A DNA stretch of 58,460 bases from Falciphora oryzae (Eukaryota; Ascomycota; Sordariomycetes; Magnaporthales; Magnaporthaceae). A model generated the notes under the pieces. The model was given only the letters and a program-made list of their open reading frames with translations, had not been told where the DNA came from and made no database searches. The stretch is taken from positions 27,077 through 85,536 of the forward strand of contig JNVV01000037.1 in the NCBI GenBank assembly GCA_000733355.1, written 5' to 3'. The translations under genes were made by a program, and so were the position numbers. This document shows positions 20,978-30,311 of this stretch, piece after piece. Within the stretch, counting starts at the first letter, position 1. Each line of letters opens with the position of its first letter.

Positions 20978-21361
20978 TTATTGGCAGGTAATCTTGCCGA
21001 TTTCAACCTTCTTGCCACCAGCAAGCCTAACGGGGTTCCCGTTCCCGAACTTGGGACCAACCGCTTTGCCCTGCTTGTCGAAGGCCTGGCAGCGGACGGC
21101 CGCGGGGTTGGCGATGTTCTGGGTGGTCGAAATGGCGGCGGCGATGACACGCAGCGGCCGCTGGGCGTTGTTGAACTGGAGCGTGCCGGGCACGTTAATT
21201 TTGGTGTTGGACGTAAAGGTGTCGTTGTCGATCTCGAATTGCAAGATCGCAGTGCCCTTTGCCTGTCGCGACTCCACTGTATTTTCGCTGGGGTTCACCG
21301 GCGTGGGGGCGGCCACGGCCAGGGTGGTGAAGAGGGCAGCAAGGGCGGTAGTGTACTTCAT
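20978..21361 (-). CDS. Small secreted protein (127 aa)
   Basis: A single-exon frame of 127 aa. It starts with a signal peptide (MKYTTALAALFTTLAVA) followed by a short propeptide that ends near ESRQAKG, where a basic protease could cut. The mature part is beta-rich in appearance (TAILQFEIDNDTFTSNTKIN) and has two cysteines, one in VRCQAFDKQG and one in the last three residues (TCQ), which could form a disulphide. A TATATAATG-like box lies about 170 bases upstream, and the start context CTCGCCAAAATG is shared with the secreted protein at 24066. Function unknown; an extracellular role is inferred. Confidence 0.75.
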   Translation of the reverse strand: MKYTTALAALFTTLAVAAPTPVNPSENTVESRQAKGTAILQFEIDNDTFTSNTKINVPGTLQFNNAQRPLRVIAAAISTTQNIANPAAVRCQAFDKQGKAVGPKFGNGNPVRLAGGKKVEIGKITCQ

Positions 21362-22199
21362 TTTGGCGAGGACTTTTGTGGTTTGGAAGTTGAGAGTAGT
21401 GAAGAGGTTGGAATGATATTAGACTCGCGTCGTTGAGGGCTGGATTGATGGCTTTCTGTTGCGTTTGCCTGCTGGCTGATGGAGAGAAGATATCCCAAGT
21501 CCTCAATCACGACGTCGACGGCGACCATTATATACATGACGGTCCCTCAAAGCCCGGATGCCTTCATCCCCGGATTGGGAAAGTTTCCGCGTCCTTCAAG
21601 GCGGAAGTCCTAAAATCATCACCAACGTGGCATCGCAGCTTACCTCGCTGACTGCTCCGCCGGCCTTGCCGGCCACTGACGAGCCGTGGCCACAAATACG
21701 ACCGACAAAGAACTCTCGCAGGATCCCCGGGCCCCCGACCTTCCGGGAGGGGCGGGCGACTTGCGCGCGATTGTAGATGTGGCTGTGGCATCCCATAGCG
21801 CAGCAGACCAAATGCCGACACGACAGTGGAGGACGCCGACTGGACTTTTGCGGGGCCGGGTTGCCGCGCCGCACCTGAGGATTCTGTCGTCATCATTCCG
21901 AGACAGGCGAGGAGAACCGCGCCGCTCATTGAGGCCCGCATTTAGCGCGCCTAGGGCTGACGACAGGCACGCACAAGCGCGAGCGAGGGCCCACAGGCTG
22001 GAAATAGCGGCGTTTGTCACTGGACCGACGCCTCGATGTTGGCTTGGGGGGCCATTTAAGGACACATGAAAGGGCCTTATTTGAATGCCATGGGACCTTT
22101 ATGTTCCAGGCGAGTTGGTATCGAGTCCTATGCACTCTGACAGAAGTTGCCGAACGGACCCCAATCTGCACATAGTTGAACGAATCCATAGGTACCTTT
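21362..22199. other. Intergenic, ends in a decayed dispersed repeat
   Basis: No gene recognised. The segment 22067-22134 matches 30425-30492 without gaps (see repeat entry). Confidence 0.4.
22067..22134 (+). repeat. Dispersed 68-bp repeat, copy 1
   Basis: Aligns without gaps to 30425-30492. By eye 50 of 68 positions agree, and 16 of the 18 differences are transitions. That pattern suggests two copies of an old element mutated by a C-to-T process such as RIP. Confidence 0.55.
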
Positions 22200-22946
22200 G
22201 GTAGAATTGATGGAGGGCAGGATGTCGCTTCCTTTTTCGAGTGCGTGAGCTGCTTCCTCGCCGCGGGGACCGAGACGGTGGCCGCCACCGCCACCTGGGC
22301 CGTCCACCTCCTCTCGCGGCACCCGGACGTGCAGGCGCGCGTGCGTGACGAGGTGCGCGCCGCCATCCCGTCGCTGGTCGACACGAAAGCGGCGCCCATG
22401 TCGGCGGCTGGCCACTCGCGACTGCGGTCACTGCCGTACCTGTGCGCCGCGGTTAACGAGATGCTGCGCTTGCACTCAATCAACACGCTGCTGTGGCGCG
22501 AGTGCATCGCCCGCATCGCCGGCGTGCACATCCCCGAGGGCGCCGCCATCGTGTTCTCGCCCTGGGCCATGAACCGGGACCCAAGAACCGGGGGCCGACG
22601 GCGCGCGAGTTCCGCCCGGAGCGGTGGCTGTCTGAGGACGGGCGGTGCGCCAGGTCCAACGACGACGGCGACGGCGACGGCGGCGCCGTCGCCAACCGGC
22701 CCTACGACCACCCGTACTGCTTCCTGACGTTTGGCGCTGGCCCGCGCAACTGCATCGGCGAGCAGTTCGCCAGGGCCGGGATCCCGTGCATGGTCGGCGC
22801 TGGTCGGGAGTTACCACTTTGCGCCGCTCGAGCCGCTCCACAAGGGGAACGACGAAGGCGAGGAGATCGGCGGCAACTTCGCCCTGACCCTTTTCAAGAT
22901 CCTGTCGGGCTGGGAGGTCAAAGCAACGAAGGTACCGGGCTGGTGA
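22200..22946 (+). pseudogene. Cytochrome P450 relic (C-terminal third)
   Basis: Three consecutive frames carry the P450 landmarks in order: I-helix CFLAAGTETVAATATWA; K-helix ExxR in VNEMLRL; the PERW element in AREFRPERWL; heme loop FGAGPRNCIGEQFARAG with its cysteine; and a C-terminal LVGSYHFAPLEP. Frame changes fall near 22585 (after MNRDP) and near 22800. The N-terminal two thirds, including the membrane anchor, are missing. Intact family members are about 500 aa. It may be a further piece of the lost metabolite locus upstream. Confidence 0.8.
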
Positions 22947-23569
22947 TTGAGCTAACGAGGTAAGCTCTCCGCTTACGGTGTCGATCAATCGTTGTCAACT
23001 TCCCCCAGCTAACCCGAGTATCAGACCCAGCCCTTTCCAGCGTGTTCCGGCAGCTCGCTATGTACATGACATCGTCAAATGGCTCATTCTGGTATGGATT
23101 AGGGAATAGAAAAGCTTGTCTGCAGGAGAATCCGAAGGACAAGGCATTAAAGATTGGACAACCAAAGATTAGGGGAAACCGAGAAATGTTAACATTGTAA
23201 AGGACTGGGCTATGGTATATCCATGAGGATGCTTTTGCTTTGTCAGGATTTCAAGTGCGAACGTTGATAAAAGCGTGTCAAATCAGAAGAAAACGGAGAA
23301 CAAAAATGAACCAGGGAAAAACAAAGAATACGATATCGGACTGGATAAACAAAAATGCAAATCGAATATATAACGCTACAATAGCGTGGAAGTAAGCAAA
23401 GATGAAGGGAAAAATGGAATAGGAAAAAGGGGAAACCATGACTAGAAAAAGGAGGGGAAAAAGAAACAAACGCCAGAACACCACGCTAAGCCATCACTCT
23501 TCGGCAAGGCCTGGCTGTCCAACCCCAAAATGTGCCAAATCACAAGCCTCGAAAGTGGGAGAGAGAAAG
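22947..23569. other. Intergenic
   Basis: A-rich plus strand, no recognised gene. Confidence 0.4.

Positions 23570-23612
<43 letters not shown>
23570..23612. repeat. A43 homopolymer
   Basis: An uninterrupted run of 43 A on the plus strand. No target duplication or retroposed gene is visible next to it. The length may be affected by sequencing error. Confidence 0.8.
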
Positions 23613-23613
<1 letters not shown>

Positions 23614-23796
23614 AGAGGAAAAGCCAAGCCGGAGTCGAAACTGCTTGGATATCTTGGTGCGCCCTCGTTATGCCGTGTGTCCACCACGCGATGCCAATCT
23701 CAAGTGTTATGAGAGAGGGGAGCAGATGCTTGCCCTCCCGCTTTGCAAAACGCTCGGCACAATAAGGCATCCATATCGCGGGCTGATGGGACCCAC

Positions 23797-24066
23797 TCAT
23801 CCCAAAAATTTGCCCGGCTTGTAAAGGGTCTCCTTCTTCCCGCCCATGCGGAGGTACATCTTGAGCGTCTCGCCGCCGTCGGAGTTCGGCCGTCCCCGTG
23901 CCTCGTTGTGGTGCAGCTCCTCGGCGCCGCTGCTGCGCTCGGAGTTCTTGACCATCCGGGGGTCGCGTTGCTGCAGCTCGGCTCCGCCCGCCACGGGCGC
24001 CGCGGCAGCCTCAAGGGCGAGGAGGGCGAGGACGGCCTGGGAGATGATGCTGACGGAGAGGTGCAT
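23797..24066 (-). CDS. Small secreted protein (89 aa)
   Basis: The start at 24066 gives a signal peptide (MHLSVSIISQAVLALLALEA). A TATATATT box lies about 110 bases upstream. The remainder is short, polar and without cysteines (KNSERSSGAEELHHNEARG), ending YKPGKFLG. There is an Arg in QQRDPR where processing might occur. A longer upstream open frame has no support because it would bury the leader. Start context CTCGCCAAAATG is shared with 21361. It is unrecognised; a secreted peptide is inference. Confidence 0.6.
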   Translation of the reverse strand: MHLSVSIISQAVLALLALEAAAAPVAGGAELQQRDPRMVKNSERSSGAEELHHNEARGRPNSDGGETLKMYLRMGGKKETLYKPGKFLG

Positions 24067-24818
24067 TTTGGCGAGCGGTTTTGGTGAAATGTGAATGTGT
24101 GGGATGTGAGGGCGGAAGATGTGGACGGGATGAGGGGGAAGAATGGGACAGCTGGAAAGGGCCGGGTGGAAGAAATATATACTACCTTTCTCCGCCGGAA
24201 ACCGCAGTGTTATTCTCGAACTACATGACCATTTCACGCAACGACCCCATCGTGGCCAACAATGGATGGTCTTGGCCTTGGCGCGCCACATACGGTCGCC
24301 CTGCAAATCATGCTCCACAAATAGCACTCAGCTATTTTTGTGTGCGCGGTTGCTTCCTGCTCCACGTTGTGCGGGGAGCCTCCTCGTCAAGGTTTTTGCA
24401 GAAGGGCATTGCCAAGCGATCTCTTGGTTCGACCTGTGAGCGGTCGAGCGCGCGAGTGAAGTTAGAGATCCAAATTGACGAGGCTATAGTAAATCTTCAC
24501 CATTCAATCCGTTCTTTCATTGCGACTCGTCAGGACGTCTATGAGTCTGCTTGCTTCGTGACGTGTTTGGCGGTGGTGGTTTCTTAGGTCAATGGATGAC
24601 GCTGTGGGGAAACGCCTGGGAATCCCTGTGCGGCTAAAATGGGCTCGCGGGACGAGTCGTGACCCAGGCTCCAAGGGTGCTTCCGCCGGGGGTTGTACCT
24701 ATAAATATTAGGCTTTTGCAAGGACGACAAGGGCGGTAGGTCAAACGGAGCCGTATCCCGACCCCTTGCAGGCAGGTCCCTCAAGGGCGTCCTTTGCACC
24801 CCTTGGGCTGGAGATACC
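24067..24818. other. Intergenic
   Basis: Promoter side of the 89-aa gene, then non-coding sequence up to the Ulp1 relic. Nothing else recognised. Confidence 0.35.
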
Positions 24819-25110
24819 TTGAGCTTTCGACATGATCTTTCCGACGATAATATGCCGACTGAGGCCGAGCATACTGTCGTAAATATGCCGCAGCAGTCTA
24901 GCCTTTCGGACTGTGGGGTACACCTGCTATCATACATGGCGTCCTTCATGGAGGATCCAGTCCGCTCCTTCCGTGCCGTCCTCAACAAGGAGTCGCCGGA
25001 ATGGGTTGGGGATGCGCCCGCCGTGAGGCGTAAGATACGCAATGTCATATTCGAGTTGCACCCCGTTTACCAGGAGGAGGAGGAGGAGACGGAGATACAG
25101 CAGGATGTCG
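24819..25110 (+). pseudogene. Ulp1-type (C48) cysteine protease fragment
   Basis: The frame reads MPQQSSLSDCGVHLLSYM followed by FMEDPVRSFRAVLN. The Q-x6-D-C-G pattern is the oxyanion Gln and catalytic Cys end of Ulp1/SENP proteases, which cut SUMO from proteins. The upstream His and Asp parts of the catalytic site are not found in any frame before it, and the downstream sequence loses its frame after an acidic run of Glu. It is a fragment of a gene or of a mobile element that had captured a Ulp1 domain. Confidence 0.5.
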
Positions 25111-25744
25111 AGGACGATTTTGTTGGAAATGTCCCCTGCCGTTCCGGAAAGGAATCCCCGTGCGGTCACTGCACTCAGGCTCGAAATGGCCTGGGTGACC
25201 GAAGACCCAGAGACCAAGCAGCAAATCGTTCGGCTCCTGGTCCTTTGCTTCATGTGGCTGTGCGACAGGTTCCTCGGCGGCCGTCGCGTCATCCCCCATG
25301 TCGTGGAACGGGAACACGCACAGACCGATCGACTTCGGCAAACCCTGTTCCCTTTCGGGTTCGGAGGGTAAGGCCGGTTCGAGCAAGTCTAAGAAAAGCT
25401 CCTCTATGCGGATTTCGGCGCTCTTCTGGAAACGGGTCCTATCAAGGGTTCTGCTCTGTCCACGAGGCAGGGGATCTGATGCGGGTGGCGTGCCGGGCAG
25501 CCATGAGATTTTGATGGTCCAATGGTATTACCGGGGCACAGCTACGTCGTGCCATTACATTGTGAGAAAGTCTGACCCTTTCAGGCCGTTGACTCGTAAT
25601 GAGTTAGTCGTACACCTATGGTCAGCTTCGAGTTGTGGTTGGAACGACCACTCTCAGGACGTCTATCCAGCACCAACAAGCTCAACTTACGACAGACGCG
25701 AATCTATTGCCCCGCGTGACCTTGGAGTTTTGGACAGTGTAGTC
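25111..25744. other. No confident gene
   Basis: Open frames in this stretch may include further decayed Ulp1-gene sequence (for example MAWVTEDPETKQQIVRLLVL in one frame), but I cannot assign it. Confidence 0.25.
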
Positions 25745-26083
25745 TTATCGGGTCTTATCTACCGCTACTGGCCCCCGCGGCGGGCGGAACGGCGGGGGCG
25801 GGTGAGGAGCGCCCCATGACGTCGCGCGCTTTCGGTGTTCTGGCGTCGTCGTCACCTCGACCTGGGACGTCACGACTTGGGTTGCCATCAAGGTCCGGGT
25901 GACGAGACACCCGGCCGGGCGGGTCGGGCCCCATGCCGTGGTGGGCTGCAGCATGATCTGCTGGGCCGTTGCCAAGCTGTAGATCTCAACCCAGTCAGGA
26001 TTGGTCTTTTGGAACCTGAAAGAGTGGCGTGGAGACACTTACCTGGCGACGAAGCCCAAGAGGAAAGCTGCGACGGGGTGCAT
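25745..26083 (-). CDS. Small secreted protein with intron inside the signal peptide (90 aa)
   Basis: Exon 1 is 26083-26043, exon 2 is 25976-25745. The 66-base intron has GTAAGT, a CTGAC branch and CTACAG. Splicing joins MHPVAAFLLGFVA to SLATAQQ, making a complete signal peptide with an AxA-like cut before QQ. Without the intron neither half has a leader, which supports the model. The mature part has Thr/Val-rich sequence (TLMATQVVTSQVEVTTT), a dibasic stretch HRKR that could be a Kex2-type site, and a Pro-rich end. Only one cysteine is present. Family not recognised. Confidence 0.6.
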
Positions 26084-26352
26084 TGTGGACGTCAACGGAT
26101 GCTGCTGTCAGTGATAATTAGAGGTATCCTTTGGAGAGCTAGATCTTCTGCTGAACATATATTATTTTCCATAGTTGCCTTATTGATCAAGCGAGTGGTC
26201 ACTATTATTATATTTAATAAAAAATATGACGCTCCGAAACCGGTAAAAGTTCTACAACGCCACACACTGAGGGAGGCAAGGCGCAAATACGTATGGCTCT
26301 GCTCGTATCGCGTGGTCCCCTATCCGAACCCTGCTTGTTATTATGATTTTTG

Positions 26353-26694
26353 CTAAAGTCCCCTTCGCCAGTGACTGAAGTCGCTAGAGTAGGTCGAATC
26401 GCCTTGGAGGCATTCTGCCTCGATCTGGGCGGCCCCGTTCAGGTCTTCCCTCTCACCTTCCGGATGGCTCACCAGCTGTGCTCGGATGCGCATTGGCGCC
26501 TGGCCATTCGCGATATGAGCCTCGGAGTTGAGCCCCAGATATAGCCACCCGACCGTGCCGTTGCTGTTTTTCTTGCTGCTCTTCCTTCTCCACAGGGAAA
26601 AGCGCCCCGGCTGCGCGTCCTCGTCGGCGGCCGCCGCGTCCTCGAATTCGGCCCCAAACTCTCTCCACTCCTCGGGCGCGTAAAGGCGCATCTA
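26353..26694 (-). pseudogene. Read-on tail of the HET gene after a premature TAG
   Basis: After LTDLNET the frame of the HET gene meets TAG at 26694-26692 and then stays open for 112 more codons in the same frame (MRLYAPEEWREFGAEFED, then SLWRRKS, ending HWRRGL). A Trp codon (TGG) at the stop is the likely ancestral state. The change is C-to-T in a CpA context on the plus strand. The tail itself shows no other damage, so the nonsense change is probably recent. Confidence 0.6.
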
Positions 26695-28287
26695 CGTCTC
26701 GTTGAGGTCCGTCAGCAAGCCGAGCCGGAAGGCGACGTGGAACGTGGCCAGGCGCATGGCCCGGCCGTGCTCCACGAGCTCGAGCCGCGCGCAGCCCAGG
26801 CCGACGCCGATGAAACGCCGCGCGGCCACATCCCAGGCCCACGGCGGGCTCGCGCCGGCGAGGTGCAGCCGGCACGTCGCCGGCGACTGCGTGCGCAACT
26901 GCAGCCAGGGGTGGCCGAGGACGTGGGAGTCGATGGACTCGGTTATGGAAGAATAGATGTCGCCGGATACGATGTAGAAGTCTTCGGTCAGGCCGGCCAT
27001 GCCGCCGCGCTCGCGGGTCCAGTGGACAAAGTGGGACAGGTCCACCTTCCAGCTCCTGTCGACGCGCACGTACCGTGACGGCGCGACCCACTGCAGCACC
27101 ATGACGGTCGAGTTCCAGGCCCCGTCGGAGCTCATGTGGCGGCAGTTGAGCCCTAGGGCGTAGAAGGAATCCCTGGCGTGCTGGGGGTTGCAGGGAATCA
27201 GGAAGGGGTTCTGGACGAGCAGCCCCTTGCTCGTTATGGAAAACGTGGTGCGGTTCTGGCGCGGGTGCAGGCGGTCCCATTCCTTGGTGAAGCGGGCCTC
27301 GCGGAACGCGGCCGGGGACCCAGCGAGCACGTCGCGGCCGTTGCGGTGCACGAACGGCTCCTCCCTGTCCGGCAGCAGGGTGCGGAAGGCGAATGTGCGG
27401 CCCGAGTGCGAGGAGCTGCAAAAGACCGAGTTGTCGTCGTAGCGCTGCAGGATCTCCTCCTGCAGCCGCCGGAACGCCCGCTTCCCTTCGCCGTAGAGCA
27501 GGGGCATGTTAATGTCGAAGACGCCGAGCAGGCAGTAGGCCATATCTTCTGTGCGGGCCGTCTGCCGTCGCGAGGCCCACGACATTTTGGCCGAAACCGA
27601 GAAGGACGTCAGGCCGCCGTTGCGGCCGGCTAGCGCGTCGCCGTCGATATCGGTGATTTTCGAAATGACAGCCTCCAGAGACGCTTTAGAGCCAACGTGG
27701 CGTATCGCGCGGTCGTAAAACTCGACCGCTTTGGGCGCGATGAGCTCCTGCAGGCACCAACCGCGCGTGAACCAGCGGCAGCGGGCCAGCGCACGTTCGA
27801 GCCCGTCCTTTTTCAGATCTGGTTCAAGGTCTGAAAGGAAGGCGTAGCACTCGACCGCGCCGCCGTACCATTTGTACATGGAATTGATGGCCTCGCTCAG
27901 CTCGGCGCTGCTGCCTTTATCGATACAGCACGTATCGACCCAGGCGTACGCGACGCCGCGCGACCGGGCCAGGCGGCACGCGTCCTCGACCTTGCGGTAG
28001 CCGGACCTGCGCCTGACCTCATCCGCGGCGGCTGTCGTCGGATCCGCGTCCTTGCCCCCGCCGCTGCAGCAGCCGCAGTGGCAGGTGCACTTGCAGATCT
28101 TCTTGTCGTTGCCGTCGGCGGGGCCGTTCTGCTCCTGCTGCCTGGCGCCGCCGAAGCGGACCATCTCCTGGAAGTCGACCTCCTCGCCGTCGACCCAGGT
28201 ATGCGACAGGATCGCGTACGGCGGGACCGATGCGCCGACAAAGGTCCGCATGCGCAGCGTCTCGGTATCGATGAGGCGGATGGCCAT
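26692..28287 (-). CDS. HET-domain (heterokaryon incompatibility) protein, possibly truncated
   Basis: A single exon of 531 aa. The HET domain covers roughly residues 24-200: YAILSHTWVDGEEVDFQEM, then RGVAYAWVDTCCIDKGSSAE, LSEAINSMYKWYGGA, and the post-HET block RWFTRGWCLQELIAPK and EDMAYCLLGVFDINMPLLYG. This is the HET-D/HET-E-like class, whose domain triggers cell death when incompatible nuclei share a cell. No NTPase or WD repeats are attached. Unusual: between the first HET blocks there is an insertion (residues 43-95) with six cysteines in ten residues (65-74, CKCTCHCGCC). The frame ends in a TAG followed by 112 open codons, so the protein is probably shortened by about a sixth. Confidence 0.85.
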   Translation of the reverse strand: MAIRLIDTETLRMRTFVGASVPPYAILSHTWVDGEEVDFQEMVRFGGARQQEQNGPADGNDKKICKCTCHCGCCSGGGKDADPTTAAADEVRRRSGYRKVEDACRLARSRGVAYAWVDTCCIDKGSSAELSEAINSMYKWYGGAVECYAFLSDLEPDLKKDGLERALARCRWFTRGWCLQELIAPKAVEFYDRAIRHVGSKASLEAVISKITDIDGDALAGRNGGLTSFSVSAKMSWASRRQTARTEDMAYCLLGVFDINMPLLYGEGKRAFRRLQEEILQRYDDNSVFCSSSHSGRTFAFRTLLPDREEPFVHRNGRDVLAGSPAAFREARFTKEWDRLHPRQNRTTFSITSKGLLVQNPFLIPCNPQHARDSFYALGLNCRHMSSDGAWNSTVMVLQWVAPSRYVRVDRSWKVDLSHFVHWTRERGGMAGLTEDFYIVSGDIYSSITESIDSHVLGHPWLQLRTQSPATCRLHLAGASPPWAWDVAARRFIGVGLGCARLELVEHGRAMRLATFHVAFRLGLLTDLNET

Positions 28288-29358
28288 CTTCGCGCCGTTT
28301 ACTCTAGTCCGAGCGTTTATCTTTCGCGAAGCATCAAGTCGATATCATGACCATGTTGGCAGAGCTGTCGAGGCCAACCCGGCGGCCTCGAAAGACGACC
28401 AGTCGAGGGAGCTGAAAGGCGAATCGGGCTGAGCCAACAGCCAACCCCGCCCAGTCCTGATTAGCGGGGTGCCAAAGAGGTGTGGCGCTCGCGCTCAGGC
28501 AGCAACCTAACCATCTTCGTCCCGACGCCGTTGCGTGATTGATTCGATCTGTATTCCATGGTTGTGGGCTTGAGAGGCAGCCAGCAGCTGAGTCCATTCC
28601 CTAGTAGGAGCACTTTTTGGGGAGGAGATTGACGAGATTCACGTGGAGATGACCAGACCCCACCGGTAAACGCCGGATTTGCCTGCTCGAGTCCCGGGTT
28701 AACAACAAATGCAGCTGGTTCGTGCGCCGTTTTCTGGAAACCCTCGACGTTGATCCTAGATTCTAGATACTGCCCTAACAGTACCTGCACGTCACCGGCG
28801 GGAAGTCCGAGTCTTCCGTTCTAATAGCAAACGCTAAAACAGAATTGTTGTTCGCGTCTGTTCGAAATGCGAAGCTCTGGGCGCTAACAGGATCCCATGC
28901 TAGCGGGCTAAAAACGCCTCGCACAATCGACCCCCTGGGGATTTAGGAGTGAGTGAGTGAGTATATTCAACGTCGGTAAGTCGGGATCTACCGATCCCTG
29001 CCTCCCCAGAGGCATACGACATGCTAGCGCTACCTAAGCTCATTTACACCAAGCTATAATGCTGCTATCGAGGCGGCTAGCAAATTAAACCCGAAAGCAC
29101 ACGGAAATCGGGCGTATTCCGGCGCTCCTTATTAGTAAGCGGGCGATCAGAAATAGGGGAAAAAGACGCCGGGGCGTTGTAAGCGCAGCGGGTGGTAGAA
29201 ATGCTATCGGCCGGTAAATGTACCAGAGGAGGGAAAGGCCGTGGTTGGGTGGGGACCTCGGGACCACCCGGGCCCGGTCGGGGATGCGGGGGACCAACGA
29301 GCCTACTATTAATCCGGTTGGAATTAGGAAAAAAGGAAAGGGGTATAAAAGAAAGGGT
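28288..29358. other. Intergenic
   Basis: Upstream of the HET gene. A short GAGT tandem run lies near 28949-28960 and a TATAAAAG box at 29344, just before the MITE. No gene supported. Confidence 0.4.
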
Positions 29359-29360
29359 TA

Positions 29361-29789
29361 ACGTGGTTCATCAGTGAGTGCCACACATCAGCGAGTGCCA
29401 CACTTCAAAATCCCATATTAAACGGCGTTTTTTTTCGATTAAATAACTCGCTCAATTTGAGGCTAAATTCCACTAAAATTAAAACAGTTATATTTAACTT
29501 TATAAAGATTATAATTTGAATTTTCCGCATTTTTATTATTACTCCTTTGGGTTAATTTTCAAAATGTATACAGTATATTACACAGTACTGCAAACTAACC
29601 TAAAAGGAGTAATAATAAAAATGCGGAAAATTTAAATTAGATTTATAATAATGTTAAATATAAATGTTTCAATTTTAGTAGAATTTAGCTTTAAATTGAG
29701 CGAGTTATTTAATTGAAGAAAACGCCGTTTAATATGGGATTTTGAAGTGTGGCACTCGCTGATATGTGGCACTCACTGATGAACCACGT
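29361..29789. mobile_element. 429-bp palindromic MITE with TA target duplication
   Basis: The two ends are inverted copies of each other: the left end starts ACGTGGTTCATCAGTGAG and the right end is its reverse complement, flanked by TA at 29359-29360 and 29790-29791. The inverted arms run for about 200 bases each, so almost the whole element can fold back, with a small loop around 29580. The interior is A/T-rich and non-coding. Inside each arm a 17-base unit (CATCAGTGAGTGCCACA) is repeated with one change. TA duplication fits Tc1/mariner-pogo mobilisation. Arm differences are mostly C/T or G/A. The ends differ from the Fot1 element at 55696, so its driver transposase is elsewhere. Confidence 0.85.
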
Positions 29790-29791
29790 TA

Positions 29792-30311
29792 TGTGCGGAC
29801 CCGTAAGCTGATTATTACCGCTGAGCGATAATGTAATAGTTAATAGCCTCGACAAACAAAGCAAAAAGGTGAGCCAGCCGAAGTACTTCCTCCGCCGGCG
29901 CATTACCTCCAACTCGACGGTGGCATCCGTGTCCTTGGCGATGCGGGCGATGCGTGGTTGGCGTCGAGCCTCCCCGGGAAACGCGTAGAGGTTTTCAATG
30001 GCGTCGGTGCGGCTTTCGGGTGCGCGCGGCAGCCGGATCGAGTTTTGGTCCCCGTCGCCGGCAGCACGCAGATCATTCCAATCCAGCCAACCACACCACA
30101 TCCGGGTTGAGAGTCCGGTGCCAAAACCTCCTCTTTTGGCAGTTGGATCGATTGTGTAGAAGTTTAGCCATCCTTTCCCTTGGCTAAGGCGCGTTTTAAT
30201 GCTAGACAAGATCTGGCTTTTGGGCCTTCGCTCCAAATCGTTAAAGTTAAAAGGAAATTGCAGTCGCTGCGAGTGCAAGCGAGCGAAAAAAAACCGGATC
30301 ATTCTCTCCAT
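29792..30311 (-). pseudogene. Gene fragment interrupted by the MITE, with FYTIDP motif
   Basis: A minus-strand frame runs from 30311 into the MITE. It reads LSSIKTRLSQGKGWLNFYTID, then PESRTDAIENLYAFPGEARR and a hydrophobic end (KYFGWLTFLLCLSRLL) that could be a membrane segment. The FYTIDP-x-x-K block also occurs in the N-terminal region of the kinase at 39810 (RLDFYTIDPKGKLA), so this may be a lost paralog of that family. The MITE now occupies the 3' end. No start codon in good context. Confidence 0.4.

Noticed and set aside
23570..23612. Poly-A tail of a retroposed copy
   Set aside because: No adjacent coding match or target duplication; treated as a homopolymer.
29361..29789. MITE derived from the Fot1 element at 55696
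   Set aside because: Terminal sequences differ (ACGTGGTTCATC against AGTCAGTGCACC); only the TA target is shared.
29709..29790. Coding end of the fragment at 29792-30311 inside the MITE
   Set aside because: These codons are MITE sequence; the open frame there is accidental.
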